This document shows positions 47,028-60,000 of a stretch of DNA of 64,000 bases, piece by piece. A program made the position numbers and the translations under genes. Where the stretch lies: assembly GCA_026874595.1 (NCBI GenBank), contig CM049319.1, positions 193,501-257,500 on the forward strand. Reading direction: 5' to 3'. The notes below the pieces were generated by a model that did no database searches, was not told where the DNA came from, and saw only the letters and a list, made by a program, of their open reading frames with translations. Positions within the stretch are counted from its first letter, which is position 1; the number at the start of each line of letters is the position of its first letter. This DNA comes from Sipunculus nudus (Eukaryota > Annelida > Sipuncula > Golfingiida > Sipunculidae).

Positions 47028-47204
47028 GCCAGCACACCCCCAGGGTTGTGTGTACAGTTTGGGTGAGTAAACGAGACCAGAGCAATGCCTCAAATCTAGC
47101 AACATACAAGAGAGGTACTGGAGGAAGGTCGTCCTTTAGTGGTGTGGTTGCTACTGTCTTTGGAGCATCAGGATTCCTTGGCAAATATGTTGTCAATCAA
47201 CTCG
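47028..47204 (+). CDS. NDUFA9: NDUFA9 exon 2
   Basis: 177 nt, entered in phase 1 after ttgacag and left in phase 1 before gtaaga. It encodes [14 protein letters not shown]..., then [18 protein letters not shown] and [11 protein letters not shown]. This is the N-terminal part of the NAD(P)H-binding, SDR-like fold of the complex I subunit NDUFA9 (39-kDa subunit), which sits at the junction of the matrix and membrane arms of complex I. The FGASGFLG segment is the GxxGxxG dinucleotide-binding loop after the first beta strand (VVATVFG). The [12 protein letters not shown] and GKYVVNQLG segments agree closely with vertebrate NDUFA9. The preceding ~25 residues would be presequence. Confidence 0.93.
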
Positions 47205-48061
47205 GTAAGATATGAGCATATAACTCGATGTGTTACTTACAGATGGGAATTCTTTCCAACTTGCCTCAGATATATATCATATATATAAACACTTGATCTT
47301 CCTGTTTTCATAAGATTTGTGGAGAGAATATTAATAAATGATAAATTATGACTGTGTTCAGCCGCCCTTTATTTTTGATGTGTGGAAATATTTCTGGTAT
47401 AGCAACAAGTCATCAAGCAGACAATTTCCTGGGATGGACCTTTGATCCATGGTATATCAGGCCTACTTGAAATTTTCCTACTAAAAATCTAAAGATGTAG
47501 CGGCTTTCTCTTTAAAGGCTGGACTTCTGAATCAAGTGGTTCCCTTGTAACTTGATAGGTCATGTGACTGCGACTGACAGCCAAGGTCCAGCTTCTCACA
47601 CAGCATTCAGCCAGTGCACCTGGTCTACTGCATGACATGTGGTCTATTCTGTTTTGCTGGATAAGTGTGTATGTGTGTGATTCAGGAAATAAAGGTACTT
47701 ATTCACTTACCTGTTGAAATAAAACAATTATAATATGAATTCTGGCCCTCTCTGTGTATATTTTAATGATCTAAGGCTATTAATTTTGGTTGTGAAAAGT
47801 TCTTATAAGGCCTTCGTGAAGGATGTATGAATTTGTTAATCAACAACATGTTTGAAAACACAGCAATGTTGACACACCGGAAAAACATGTAGCCTAAGGT
47901 GGTAGGTTGCATATATGCGGAGGTAGAAAGGTCACTTTTTGCAAAATACCATTAGCAAAGCTCTGGCTTATCTGATTTGCTGCCAGATGCCCTTGCTGAA
48001 TTTGTTTTATTTTGGCAGGCCTAGTGATAGGTGTGCAGTGATATCCACATTTTCAAGCCTA

Positions 48062-51000
48062 TTTTTAGCTCAGCTGACTTTCAGTCATGCTGGGCTATAG
48101 CGATGGGTCTTTGTCCGTCGTCCTTCCGTCTGTCCGTCCGTCCGGCCGGCTGGCCGTCTGTCCGTTAGCAGGGCACAAATCATAACCGTAGGGGTTAGGG
48201 CCATGAACCCTATGCAGTCTTAGAGGTTCTAAAAAGATCTCCATGCAAACCTGAAATTAGGTCGCTGCAACCTATATTCTCGAAGTTATGGGGTGTGTTT
48301 GCACCCCCCAGAAATAATTCTTTTAGCCAAAATTTTCATCTCAAACCTTACATCTTTCACATACAGCTCACCTACCAACAGGGGAAGAACCATAATTATT
48401 TTGAGGTCACAAGGTCAAAGGTCAAGGTCACAAAACCAACTTCTTTGAAAAGCCTGTTGATGCATTTTAAGCCAAACCTTTCATCCCAATTCTTTGATCT
48501 TTCACATATAGCTCACCTACTAAGTGGGAGAAGAATCCTATAGATGTTGAGGTCACAAGGTCAAAGGTCAGGGTCACAGGATCCACTTCTTTGAAAAGGT
48601 TGTGGACACATTTCAAGCTAGACCTTTCATTCCAAACCTTTCAGCACTGATATCGCTTCTCTGCCAACAGGGGAAAAGACCTGTTGATTTTGAGGTCAGA
48701 GGTCAAGTTCACAGCACCCTCTTCTTGCGTGGAGTCATTTTCAGGCAAACTTTTCAATCTATACTTTCCATCTGTCATATATGGCTTACCTACCAATAGG
48801 GGAAGAAGCCTATTGATGTTGAGTTCAAAAGGTCAGAGGTCAAGGTCACAATATTGTTCTAAATGCTTGTGAACATATTTCAAGTGAAGCTGTTCAACCC
48901 AAACCTTCAGTCTTTCACATATGCAACATCTATGCATCACTCAATGTGATTCAAACTTCATATTTATGGGACTTTTTGCATGAAGAAATAACTAATTGAT
49001 TTTGAGGTCAGCTGGTCAGGAGGTTAAAGGTTGCAGGTCTAAGTTATTCACTCATTGGTTGCCAAGTAATTACACCCGGCCAGATGTAATTGGTTTGTAG
49101 TTACCCATCATTTAGAAAGAATCCAGTTGATATGTGGGCAAAAGGCCAAGGTCATAGGTCAGGTCAACTTATTTTGTAGACCATCTCTATTTTTCTTGTA
49201 TATGGGCACTTTCACACTAAAGGTTGGATATGAACATTTGTTAAACAATGGTTCACAGGTAAGTTTTGTGGCTGAAAATATGATACGTATTATCATATTT
49301 GTAAAGGCCACAGCAGCCTCTATAAACACAGAAAATTTTATAACTCAAAGCCAATTTTTTAAGAAGTTCTGGCCATTTAAGTGTAATTTTCATCAAATTT
49401 TGGAGTCTCACTCACAAAAATGGAAAAATTTAATGTAAATATGACTGAAATTTGTTTACCAGAACAGAAATATTCTAATCACAGCACATGCTGTAACATG
49501 TAAACTACAAGTGCTCCAAGTTTCATGACTTTCATGGTGGTGGTTAAAATTATCCAATCAATATCCTTCAGTATAATAATTGGTTAAAAAATTTTGCTTG
49601 GACCTGTCCTCTCCAGTACATTGCATCCTCACAAGAAATGTAATTCTCATGTCGCAAAACAAAATCCTGCTTTGAACAGCCAGTATTATATCTAATCATG
49701 TTTTGGTAACTAAGGGCTGGGTATGTGTGTCCTGACCGGGATAATTTGGCACTTGTTTACCTGGTATATGCCTGTTAAAAAAAATTGTCCTCTCCAGTAC
49801 ATACAGGTAAAATTCACTTTAATGTAGAATTTAAAAGCCTATTTTAGTTTATATGTAACAGGTAGCTAGGAAGATAAATTCCCTGGTGTTTGCATTGCAT
49901 ACCATCTAATATTCTGTGGCCAGTTTAGCAATGAGTGTATCTGTTAAAATGTCCTCTCCAGTACAATCATTTTTAACATGAGGCAGGCTAGAGGAATACT
50001 TCTCCAAGTAAGCTTAATATTTACTTCAAGTTTGTCCTAGTGATAAATATAAATAGACTGACTGGTTTAGGGAAGTAGTTTGGCTCATTATAAATATAAA
50101 TTAGCATGTAACTCCATTCATTGTCATACCAATGTTTAGAGTGATGAATCTTCATTGATGAATTCATGATAAAGCCTTTCTTTTACATGTTCCTTCATTG
50201 TACAGAAGTGAGAAGCAGACAAAAAGCATACCTGCAATAACTGCATGTAAATTGTGACAGTAGCAGACTTTAATTTTGTGTTACTTTAATGTACTGGAGA
50301 GGACATTTTTTTAACACGGGATAAAAGTGTCAAATGTACAACCCTACAGTCTTTCAGTTTTGCACGGTAGTTCTTGAAGCTTTCAATCACTGTCGATACT
50401 TAACCTGCTTACTTTTAATTTTAATAAATACCATGCAGTTTACTACATAGACCCCTTCATCTAATTCTTTGGGTATTATAGAAAATGTGTATTTGTATCT
50501 GTTTTTAACTAGAACCACATACGTGTTAAGATTCTTTACCAAATTAGACCGGTAGAAATAGTCGAACAGCCCTAATTTTCATTTTTACCAAAATCTAACA
50601 TTTCATTTTCTGGATCATTAACTCTCTTCATGTCACATATTTTATGTAACTGTGCCATCTTGATGATTGCTGATGAATCATTCCAAATTGATTTGGCCAA
50701 AGATAATTCTTATGAAAATACCAGTGCTTTCTGTTCTCTTGCCATCTCACCAGCTATGAATCATTACTTCATGAGAGCAACTACAATCAAATTTGCCAAT
50801 ACTTTTGCCTCAAGAAAAAGTCAACAACTTGTGAAACAAAAGAGTTTGGTAAAACAGCTTTTGAAACTATGGTCTCCCAAATTGCTGGTACACATTTTAA
50901 ATGACACAGTTATCAGTGTTGGGGCTGGGGGTGGTTAGGATGAAGGCATCATGTGAACTTTGTGTTTGACAACGTGCTTTTATTTTTCCATCTATTTTAC

Positions 51001-53709
51001 CAAGTCTCATAGCAAAGTCTATGAAAACAATGATATCAACATTGTCTTCTTGCAAAAGCTTAATTTTCTGGTTCCAGTTTATCCAAGTCTCAGAAAAGTT
51101 GTTTTTATATTTTAAATTCAAATTTAACGGTAAATCCTCACAAGTAAAAAGCCAAAAGCAGCCGAAATGTCCATTTCCACAACTGTTGTGTAACAATGTA
51201 AAATACTACTAGCAGGACCCATATCTGTAGTTATCACATGATACAAAAATGTATGTCCCAAATTTTGAATAAATTAATGTATATATATATATATAAATAT
51301 ATGGATATTTTCCCCAGGTCTACAATAAACATTTTGTTTATATTACATTCAGGTGAGCTATGTTGTCTATGAACCAATTGTTTAATGTATGTTGTAAAAT
51401 AAGTTGACAGATGTTGATATTCAAAGTAAATGTGTTGGAAATAAAGCATGAGTGCAAAAAAACAAATTATATTTGCATTACGGATTGTGAACAAAACTGC
51501 TTCTGAATAAAATTCTGTAAAATATTTCATTTTCAAGATGACCATTTCTCCAAATTATTGTTAAAAATATATTTTTTTTCAACAAAACAAAAGGTACAAG
51601 CCATTCAATATTTATAATCTCGCTTTAAGTGTCATTTAATATCATGGAGTCATAATTGACTTACATTATACTTAATAACTGATACTTGGGTATGTCTATT
51701 TTGTGCTCCTTTAACCACAAGGTCCAAGGTAAATGAGGTGGACACTGATTCACTTTATGTTCAAGAGGTCCATGAACAATACAAGAGAGAGAGGGAACAA
51801 AAATATTCCTTTTGAATTCTTCCACAGTGCATGTTAAAATAATGTCCTCTCCAGTACCAATGATGTTAAAAAATGTTATCATATAAATCAAGTGACAACA
51901 GACTAAGGCATCAACATATTTCCTGATTTCTTGAACTCTGTACAGCTGAACAACTTCTCTCACCATTTCTGTTACTAATTGACCAGGGCAGTGTCAGAAT
52001 AAAGACTGACAGCATACTTCCTTTAATCATAATTAAAATGCACTGTTAAATTTTTATAAAAATATGAAAATTTCATAAAACAAACAAATGTGATTGCAGA
52101 TTTTTTTACCATGCACTAAGGGCATGATCAAATACATCAGATAAAGACATCAGAACAAACTAATGAGCGAAAATTTAAATTATGTAGAGCTGTGAAGAGA
52201 GAAAGATTATTGTAAAAATATGGGATGTTTGAATTTCTGAATTCAATGTAACTTTTATTAGTTCACAGGTAAAATGGTATACTAAACAGTTTCCTTTAGC
52301 TAAGATATATACCTTTTCAGGGGTAAACTTAATATTGCTCTGTTAGGAATTCAGTTTTTACTCCCCAGTGAGACTAATCACTCAACCTTTTGTGTGAAAG
52401 TGCCCATATATAAGCTTGCACTCCAGCTGGTACATCTCACAGTGTGGCTGTAATTGTGAGTGACACTGGTGACATATGACTCCCTTTTGTATCAGGCTAT
52501 TAAGTGATAAGGCTCAGTGATAAGTACCTCGTTACTGCATAACAAAACACTTGTTGGAATACTTCAGCCAGGAATTAACACTATGAGAGTATAGTGTTAA
52601 GGTTTAGCTACTGATTTATGAGATGATGGGAACATTTTGCAGTTTATTTTATGGAATCATAGCAATAAACTTAGTTTCCTAGATATCTGAATATTTTTAT
52701 ATAAATCAACACATATAAAAGCAAGTGTTTGTTCTCATAATATGTGGATGTGTACTTGATTTAGGATGGCTTTTTTTTTATTTCAAGACTCTTAGTCATG
52801 CTTTCTGCATTTCTTTTCTTTCAGGTTTTGCAGTTTACCAACCCTGCTGACCCCATTGAAAAGCAGAGTGATAATAAAAAATATTGGACCTACGCTTTTA
52901 CATTTGCATATCTATAAATCTGATATGAGCGCCTGAACATGCCTTTTGAATTGTTTTGGACATTCATTACTGTGACCTCATTTGGAGAATTTGCCCCAAG
53001 TTTGGTCTCTTATTGGAGGATGTGTGATATTAAATGTCAGACTTGTCAGAAATCCATTATGTCTGCCAGTTAGTCACCTTAGAAATCCTTTTTTCAGTGC
53101 AGTTTCAGTAATTTTCCTTCAATTTTTGGTCCGATTTAGAGAATGGTTGATGTCTGATTTCAGACCTGTCAGAATTCCAAAATGGCCACCAGGCAACCAT
53201 CTTTAAATTCCTTTTGATCATATTATCTCAAGAACTGTTAAAAGTGAAGGCAGTCGGACGTATATTAATGTAATCTTGCAAAGGATTGGGTCAAATATTT
53301 CTTAATAAATATTATCATCATATATGAAAGTGCAGTACAGTTGGCTTGTATTGAATAAAAATTCATACAGAAGCACCTGTTTCTCAGTAATTCTTGCATG
53401 GATTTCCTTGATTTTTTGCTATATATTTTGATCTTATTTTGCACTTTGTGGTGTTCCTTTTGAGACTGACAGGTATCAAGTAAGCTATGGGAATAATTCT
53501 GGATACTTTAACAATCATACATTTTCCTCAGACCATCAATTCACTGTGTTTTAACCAGACATAGGTGATATACATTTCTGTTGTCGTAGAAAATTTCAAC
53601 AAATTGGCAAATTGGTTCTTCAAAATTTGACTGGAAGTTGTGAATCTCAGCCCATGATGTCGCAGGTCATGCTTGGCAGCTGAGCGTCATGACCCATGGG
53701 TCACTTGTT
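48062..53709 (-). mobile_element. Palindromic-end repeat element R3 (or two remnants)
   Basis: The B end at 48,062 (tttttagctcagctgacttt, then ccgtccgtccggccggc) is followed by about four tandem units of 140-148 bp. The units are marked by gaggtcac/gaggtcag-aaggtcaaaggtca near 48,402, 48,549, 48,690 and 48,818. An A end lies at 53,677-53,709 (cagctgagcgtcatgaccca, then tgggtcacttgtt). The 4.8 kb between core and A end is not clearly part of the element. Either it is a long member of the family or the two ends come from separate truncated copies. Confidence 0.45.
49606..51857. repeat. Dispersed 14-mer gtcctctccagtac, five copies
   Basis: Exact copies occur at 49,606-49,619, 49,787-49,800, 49,951-49,964 and 51,844-51,857 on plus, and at 50,291-50,304 on minus. 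Four are preceded by a gttaaaa(a)n tract, so the conserved block is longer (about 25 bp). No tandem order and irregular spacing. Confidence 0.85.
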
Positions 53710-54944
53710 ATTAAAGCTCCAAGGGATAACCTTTAGTTTATAAAGGTCAGATAGGTGATTTGGTCCCTTGGATCCCTCTACATAGTTTATATTTGAATAA
53801 AGGAATGGCACAGATAAAATATATGTGAAGGCTGGGGGATACAAGTCTTTTGAATAGCATGAGGAAGATGATACTAATCAACAGATACCAAACAGGTACC
53901 CTGATAGTGCAGCTGCCTGTGTATACACCAGCACATCATATACACCATTACATTAAATACACCAGCACATTGCTGGCCCTGTGTGTGTCACCTTGCTAGC
54001 CTAGTCCCAATGGTAAATCAAGAAGACAAGATTAATTACTGGATCAGAGGATGTGAACAAGCTAGATGGCAGGGTTCAAAGGCAGCACCAAAGAAATTCA
54101 AAGGTTAATTAGGTTTTCAAGCATATTTCATTTCAAATTTGTTTATACCTAATTTAGTTTTTCTGTAACATACACTTAAAATACTGTTAGTTTCATTTCA
54201 GTGTGACTCAGTCAATTATATTAAATGTATGTGTTTGTTGTCTATAGTAAGTAACCCAATCTGGTATATATGTCCAGTCCATGGCAGTATTGGCCTGACC
54301 CTTCACTGTTCCAGAATTTTTCTTCAGCCATGCAGCAGCACAGCTTCACATTGCTGAAAACTGGTGTCGGAAATACCTTTGGCTGTGTAGATTGTACTCT
54401 CATTTGGGTCATGAAGGTGTTATTTCTGACAGATTTGGGTATAAACTGGCTTTGTCAAATCAGTTTTTACAGAGCCAATGTGGAATCGGGTTATAATTGC
54501 ACAATGAACAGAGTTTCAGCAGTGGTATGTTTTGGTTAGTACCAGCATTTTGAACAAAGACTTATGACACAGCATGCCATGCTCCCTGCCACTGGAGGCC
54601 ATGTGCTGTTGTTTTTAAACATCGTGGCTGCCATCTGATTGGGGTCTGCTGTGGCTTTGCACCACCCCCCCCCTAAATTTGAACTGGGACTACATGGGCA
54701 CATATTATTCATTTTCCTGCAGAAACTATAACTTAATTCATACATGACAACATAATTTATTTCAATTATTTGCATTATTTAGAACATGTCTGCTAAAATT
54801 CAGCTCAGACAGATAACAACTTCTTGAATATTCAGAATGCACTCAGAGCCCAGGTGAACAGATGCAGATATTATGTTTATTTATGTTGAACTCCATGTTG
54901 CCCAGTAACACCCCCCCCCCCCCCGGTATTTATAGTAAACCCTG

Positions 54945-56533
54945 TTTTTAGCTCAGCTGACTAAGTCATCTGAGCCATAGTGATCACCCTTTGTCCATTG
55001 TCCGTCTGGCCGTTTGTCCGTTAACAGGGCACAAATCATAACTGCTAGACCTGGAATCTTCTCTCTTGACATGTAGGGAGGTCCATGAAAAGTCTCCTTG
55101 AAAACCTTAAATTCGGTCTCTGTTACCCATATTCTTCAAGCTATGGGACTCTGAAATACCCCCCAGAATAATAGAAAATTTGAAACAAAAGCTCCAGTAT
55201 CTGAACAAATAATGCAGTGATAACCATTATTCTTTGAATGGATATTGGTCATGGAATGTTTCATCAGTTTCTGCAGACTGGTGGTGCCACATGTTTTTTT
55301 TTTATTTTTACGATTTTTTTTCTCTATTTTTGAGACCTTGAGATGTGGTCATCTGTTAACAGGGCACAAATTGTAACAACTGGACCTAGAATCTATTCTC
55401 TTGAAATGCAGGGAGGCACATGAAAAGTTTCCGTGGAAATCTGAAATTAGGTCTCTGTTACCCATTATCTCTGAGCTATGGGGGTCCGAAATACCCCACA
55501 GAATAATGGAAAATTTGATACAATAGCTCAAGTATTTGAACAACTTGTGCATTGATCACCATGATTCTTTGCGTAGATATTGATCATGGAGTGTTTCATC
55601 AGTTTCTGCAGACTGGTGGCGCTACCTATATTTTTTCTAGTTTTTAGGATTTTTTTTCACTATTTTTTTTACCTAAAAAAATGCGGTCATCTGTTAACAG
55701 GGCAGAAATTGTAACGACTGGACCTAGAATCTTCTCTCTTGACATGCAGGGAGGCCAATGAAAGTCTCTGTGGTCTTTTACCCATAAACTCTGATCTATT
55801 GGGCTCTGAAGTACCCTCCAGAATAATTAAAAATTTGAAACAAAAGCTCAAGTATCTGAACAACTATTGCACTGATCACCATGATTATTTGCATGGATAT
55901 TGATCATGGAATGTTTCATCAGTTTCTGCCGTCTGGTGGCGCCACCTGTATTTTTTTTATTTTTAGGAATTTTTTTTTCTCTATTTTTGAGACCTCTTAA
56001 GATGCGTCATCTGTTAACAAGGCACAGATTGTAACCATTGGTCCAATCTTCTAACTTGACATCCAGGGAGGTCTGTAAAAAATATCTTTGGTACTTGAAA
56101 TTAGGTCTCTGTTACCCATATTATCTGAGCTATGGGGCTTATAAGCACCCATCAGTATAACTGAAAATTTAAAACCAAAGTAGGGCACAAATCATAACCA
56201 TTTGGCCCAGAATCTTCTAACTTGATATCCTGAGAGTTCCTTGAAAAGTTCTCCCCAAAAACCTGAACTTCGGTCATTGTGACCTATATTCTAAGGGTTT
56301 TGGGGTAGGTTTGAGCACCCCAGAAAAATGTAAAATAAACACAAATTTGCCAGATTTCTCAGGACAGGGTGGTTGGATTGTCATCAAATTTGTTGTGCTT
56401 ATGGGTCTTGATGAACTTAAGCTAATATACATGAACAAAGATACCACCTACATTATCGTAATTAGTTGCCTATGCAAGGACAAATTGTCAACATGTCAGT
56501 GGGCTGAGCGTCATGACCTATGGGTCACTTGTT
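54945..56533 (-). mobile_element. Palindromic-end repeat element R4 (~335-bp core)
   Basis: The B end is at 54,945 (tttttagctcagctgactaa, then gtcatctgagccatag). A short gtccattgtccgtctggccg stretch and about four tandem units of roughly 335 bp follow. The units are marked by ctgttaacagggcacaaat-like sequence near 55,018, 55,350, 55,691 and 56,011. The A end is at about 56,503-56,533 (gctgagcgtcatgacctatg, then ggtcacttgtt). Its core sequence is unlike R1/R2 but its ends are the same. No coding capacity. Confidence 0.65.
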
Positions 56534-56749
56534 ATGCCTGTCATTAATCCCAACCTATTAGATGTCTAAATATTATTATTACAAAAAAAAACCCTGTTTG
56601 GGCAGTTAATAAAAATGTTGGAAAATATCTATATATGAAAACTGTATCACAATACACAAAATGTATAGTTATTACAGGTTTTCTATATATACAGTTAGTT
56701 AATTGAAATGATTACTGCATAACCTAAAAATGATGTATATTGAATTGAA

Positions 56750-57037
56750 GCTGATTTTACCGTACAGTGGTGACCCATACTTACTGTATTTATAAGTTTA
56801 AGTTTGATTTTCTCACAGGTAAGGTTGGTTCTCAGCTGATTTTACCATACCGTGGTAACCCATACTTTCTGTATTTATAAGTTTAAGTTTGATTTTCTCA
56901 CAGGTAAGGTTGGATCTCAGCTGATTTTACCATACCGTGGTGACCCATACTTACTGTATTTATAAGTTTAAGTTTGATTTTCTCACAGGTAAGGTTGGAT
57001 CTCAGCTGATTTTACCATACCGTGGTGACCCATACTT
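56750..57037 (+). repeat. 85-bp triplication of the NDUFA9 exon 3 acceptor
   Basis: A unit containing intron 3' end (tttaagtttgattttctcac plus ag) and exon start (gtaaggttggatctcagctg...) is repeated at exact 85-bp steps, with the AG of each acceptor at 56,818, 56,903 and 56,988; a fourth, partial exon-like copy lies at 56,750. Only the last copy runs on into unique exon sequence (ttcatgaaggatctg). The copies are nearly identical, so the duplication is recent. Confidence 0.93.
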
Positions 57038-57086
57038 CATGAAGGATCTGAGGTTGGCCGGAGATCTGGGTCAAGTTCTGTTTCTG
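56989..57086 (+). CDS. NDUFA9: NDUFA9 exon 3
   Basis: 98 nt, entered in phase 1 and left in phase 0 before gtcagt. It encodes (G)KVGSQLILPYRGDPYFMK and DLRLAGDLGQVLFL, matching the second beta strand and following loop of NDUFA9 (GSQ-I-PYR-D ... GDLGQ-LFL in vertebrates). Joined to exon 2 it gives NQLGKVGSQL without a break. I place the acceptor at 56,988 because only this copy of the triplicated acceptor continues in frame into the conserved sequence. The exon itself opens with gtaagg, so each acceptor copy reads cag|gtaagg, which looks like a splice donor. The next exon is not in the window. Confidence 0.93.
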
Positions 57087-60000
57087 GTCAGTATGGCATA
57101 TTCATCTGAGAATTTTCTTTAACCATATAGGACACATTTGCAAATGTGTGGTGTAATGATTTGAACAAACCCTTCCAAAGAGTTTTATATCCCTCTTTGT
57201 TGCCATTATTAGTTTGTAATATGTTATGTAATTGAATAGCTTGTTTAGAATCAGTGTATTCTTTTGTAGAGAATTCTTACAAAAATATTTTGTGGTATGT
57301 GTTTTCAGTGTTGACCTACCTTATCTGTACTATTTTGACTGCTTCTTCCCTTTGCGTAGTGTCTTGAACAGTTTCATCATTTATATTAGTGAGAGGGGCT
57401 GTACAGCCATTCTAAATGCCTTGTTTGTATATTACAGTGGTTGTATGACAGTTCTTTAAGCCTGGTCTGTATATTACAGTGGTTGTATGACCGTTCTGTT
57501 AGCCTTGTCTGTATATAACAGTGGTTGTATGACCGTTCTGTAAGCGTTGTCTGTATATTACAGTGGTTGTGTGACAGTTCTGTTAGCCTTGTCTATATAT
57601 TACAAGGGTTGTATGACAGTTCTGCAAGCCTTCTCGATATTTTACAGTGGTTGTATGACCGTTCTGTAAGCCTGGTCTGTATATTACAGTGGTTGTATGA
57701 CAGTTCTTTAAGCCTGGTCTGTATATTACAGTGGTTGTATGACCGTTCTGTAAGCCTTCTCGATATATTACAGTAGTTGTATGACAGTTCTTTAAGCCTG
57801 GTCTGTATATTACAGTGGTTGTATGACTGTTCTGTCAGCCTTATCTGTATATTTTAGTGGTTGTATGACCGTTCTGAAAGCCTTCTCGATATATTACAGT
57901 GGTTGTATGACTGTTCTGTAAGCCTGGTCTGTATATTACAGTGGTTGTATGACAGTTCTTTAAGCCTGGTCTGTATATTACAGTGGTTGTATGACCGTTC
58001 TGTTAGCCTTGTCTGTATATTACAGTGGTTGTATGACCATTCTGAAAGCCTTCTCGATATATTACAGTGGTTGGTTGACCGTTCTGTAAGCCTGGTCTGT
58101 ATATTACAGTGGTTGTATAACAGTTCTTTAAGCCTTGTCTGTATATTACCATGGTTGTATGACAGTTCTGTAAGCCTGGTCTGTATATTACAGTGGTTGT
58201 ATGACAGTTCTGTTAGCCTGGTCTGTATATTACAGTGGTTTTATGACAGTTCTGTAAGCCTTCTCGATATATTTCAGTTGTTTTTATGACAGTTCTGTAA
58301 GCCTTCTCGATATATTACAGTGGTTGTATGACCGTTCTGTAAGCCTGGTCTGTATATTACAGTGGTTGTATGACAGTTCTGTAAGCCTGGTCTGTATATT
58401 ACAGTGGTTGTATGACAGTTCTGTAAGCCTTCTCGATATTTTACAGTGGTTGTATGACCGTTCTGTAAGCCTGGTCTGTATATTACAGTGGTTATGTGAC
58501 AGTTCTGTTAGCCTTGTCTTTATATTACAAGGGTTGTATGACAGTTCTGCAAGCCTTCTTGATATATTACAGTGGTTGTATGAGCGTTCTGTAAGCCTGG
58601 TCTGTATATTACAGTGGTTATGTGACAGTTCTGTTAGCCTTGTTTATATATTACAAGGGTTGTATGACAGTTCTGCAAGCCTTCTCGATATATTACAGTG
58701 GTTGTATGACCGTTCTGAAAGCCTTCTCGATATATTACAGTGGTTGTATGACCGTTCTGTAAGCCTGGTCTGTATATTACAGTGGTTGTGTGACAGTTCT
58801 GTTAGCATTGTCTATATATTACAAGGGTTGTATGACAGTTCTGCAAGCCTTCTCGATATATTACAGTGGTTGTATGACCGTTCTGAAAGCCTTCTCGATA
58901 TATTACAGTGGTTGTATGACCGTTCTGTAAGCCTGGTCTGTATATTACCGTGGTTGTTTGACAGTTCTGTAAGCCTGGTCTGTATATTACAGTGGTTGTA
59001 TGACAGTTCTGTAAGCCTGGTCTGTATATTACAGTGGTTATATGACCGTTCTGTAAGCCTGGTCTGTATATTACCGTGGTTGTATGACCGTTCTGTCAGC
59101 CTGGTCTGTATATTACAGTGGTTGTATGACAGTTCTTTAAGCCTGGTCTGTATATTACAGTGGTTGTATGACCGTTCTGTCAGCCTGGTCTGTATATTAC
59201 AGTGGTTGTATGACTGTTCTGAAAGCCTTCTCAATATATTACAGTGGTTGTATGACCGTTCTGAAAGCCTTCTCGATATATTACAGTGGTTGTATAACAG
59301 TTCTTTAAGCCTTGTCTGTATATTACCGTGGTTGTATGACAGTTCTGTAAGCCTGGTCTGTATATTACAGTGGTTGTATGACAGTTCTGTTAGCCTGGTC
59401 TGTATATTACAGTGGTTTTATGACAGTTCTGTAAGCCTTCTCGATATATTTCAGTGGTTTTTATGACAGTTCTGTAAGCCTTCTCGATATATTACAGTGG
59501 TTGTATGACCGTTCTGTAAGCCTGGTCTGTATATTACAGTGGTTGTATGACAGTTCTGTAAGCCTGGTCTGTATATTACAGTGGTTGTATGACAGTTCTG
59601 TAAGCCTTCTCGATATATTACAGTGGTTGTATGACTGTTCTGTAAGCCTGGTCTGTATATTACAGTGGTTATGTGACAGTTCTGTTAGCCTTGTCTATAT
59701 ATTACAAGGGTTGTATGACAGTTCTGCAAGCCTTCTTGATATATTACAGTGGTTGTATGAGCGTTCTGTAAGCCTGGTCTGTATATTACAGTGGTTATGT
59801 GACAGTTCTGTTAGCCTTGTTTATATATTACAAGGGTTGTATGACAGTTCTGCAAGCTTTCTCGATATATTACAGTGGTAATATATGACCGTTCTGTAAG
59901 CCTGGTCTGTATATTACAGTGGTTATGTGACAGTTCTGTTAGCCTTCTCAATATATTACAGTGGTTGTATGACTGTTCTGTCAGCCTGGTCTGTATATTA

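Larger units (their letters stand above)
47205..56988 (+). other. NDUFA9 intron 2 (~9.8 kb)
   Basis: Starts gtaaga and ends ttgattttctcacag. It contains two palindromic-end elements, five copies of a 14-mer, and the triplicated acceptor region, all listed separately. Nothing recognised in 47,205-48,061, 53,710-54,944 (except a C run at about 54,910-54,924) and 56,534-56,749. Open frames at 50,630-50,938 (plus) and 50,897-51,196 and 51,661-51,966 (minus) have no recognisable domain. Confidence 0.85.

Noticed and set aside
50897-51966. Two ~100-codon minus-strand frames in NDUFA9 intron 2 as a decayed transposase
   Set aside because: They look slightly protein-like, but I recognise no motif, they are not joined in one frame, and the overlapping plus-strand frame (50,630-50,938) looks equally plausible.
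57408-57520. First minisatellite unit as the genuine next NDUFA9 exon (starting TGG in phase 0)
   Set aside because: The peptide WLYDSSVSLVCILQ does not resemble the NDUFA9 sequence expected after GDLGQVLFL, and the unit occurs about 150 times.
58324-59466. Long plus-strand frame of 380 codons, and minus-strand frames such as 62,175-62,768, as proteins
   Set aside because: They are the 42-bp minisatellite read in a stop-free phase. Frames exist on both strands, break wherever a unit deviates from 42 bp, and show no domain beyond the repeat.
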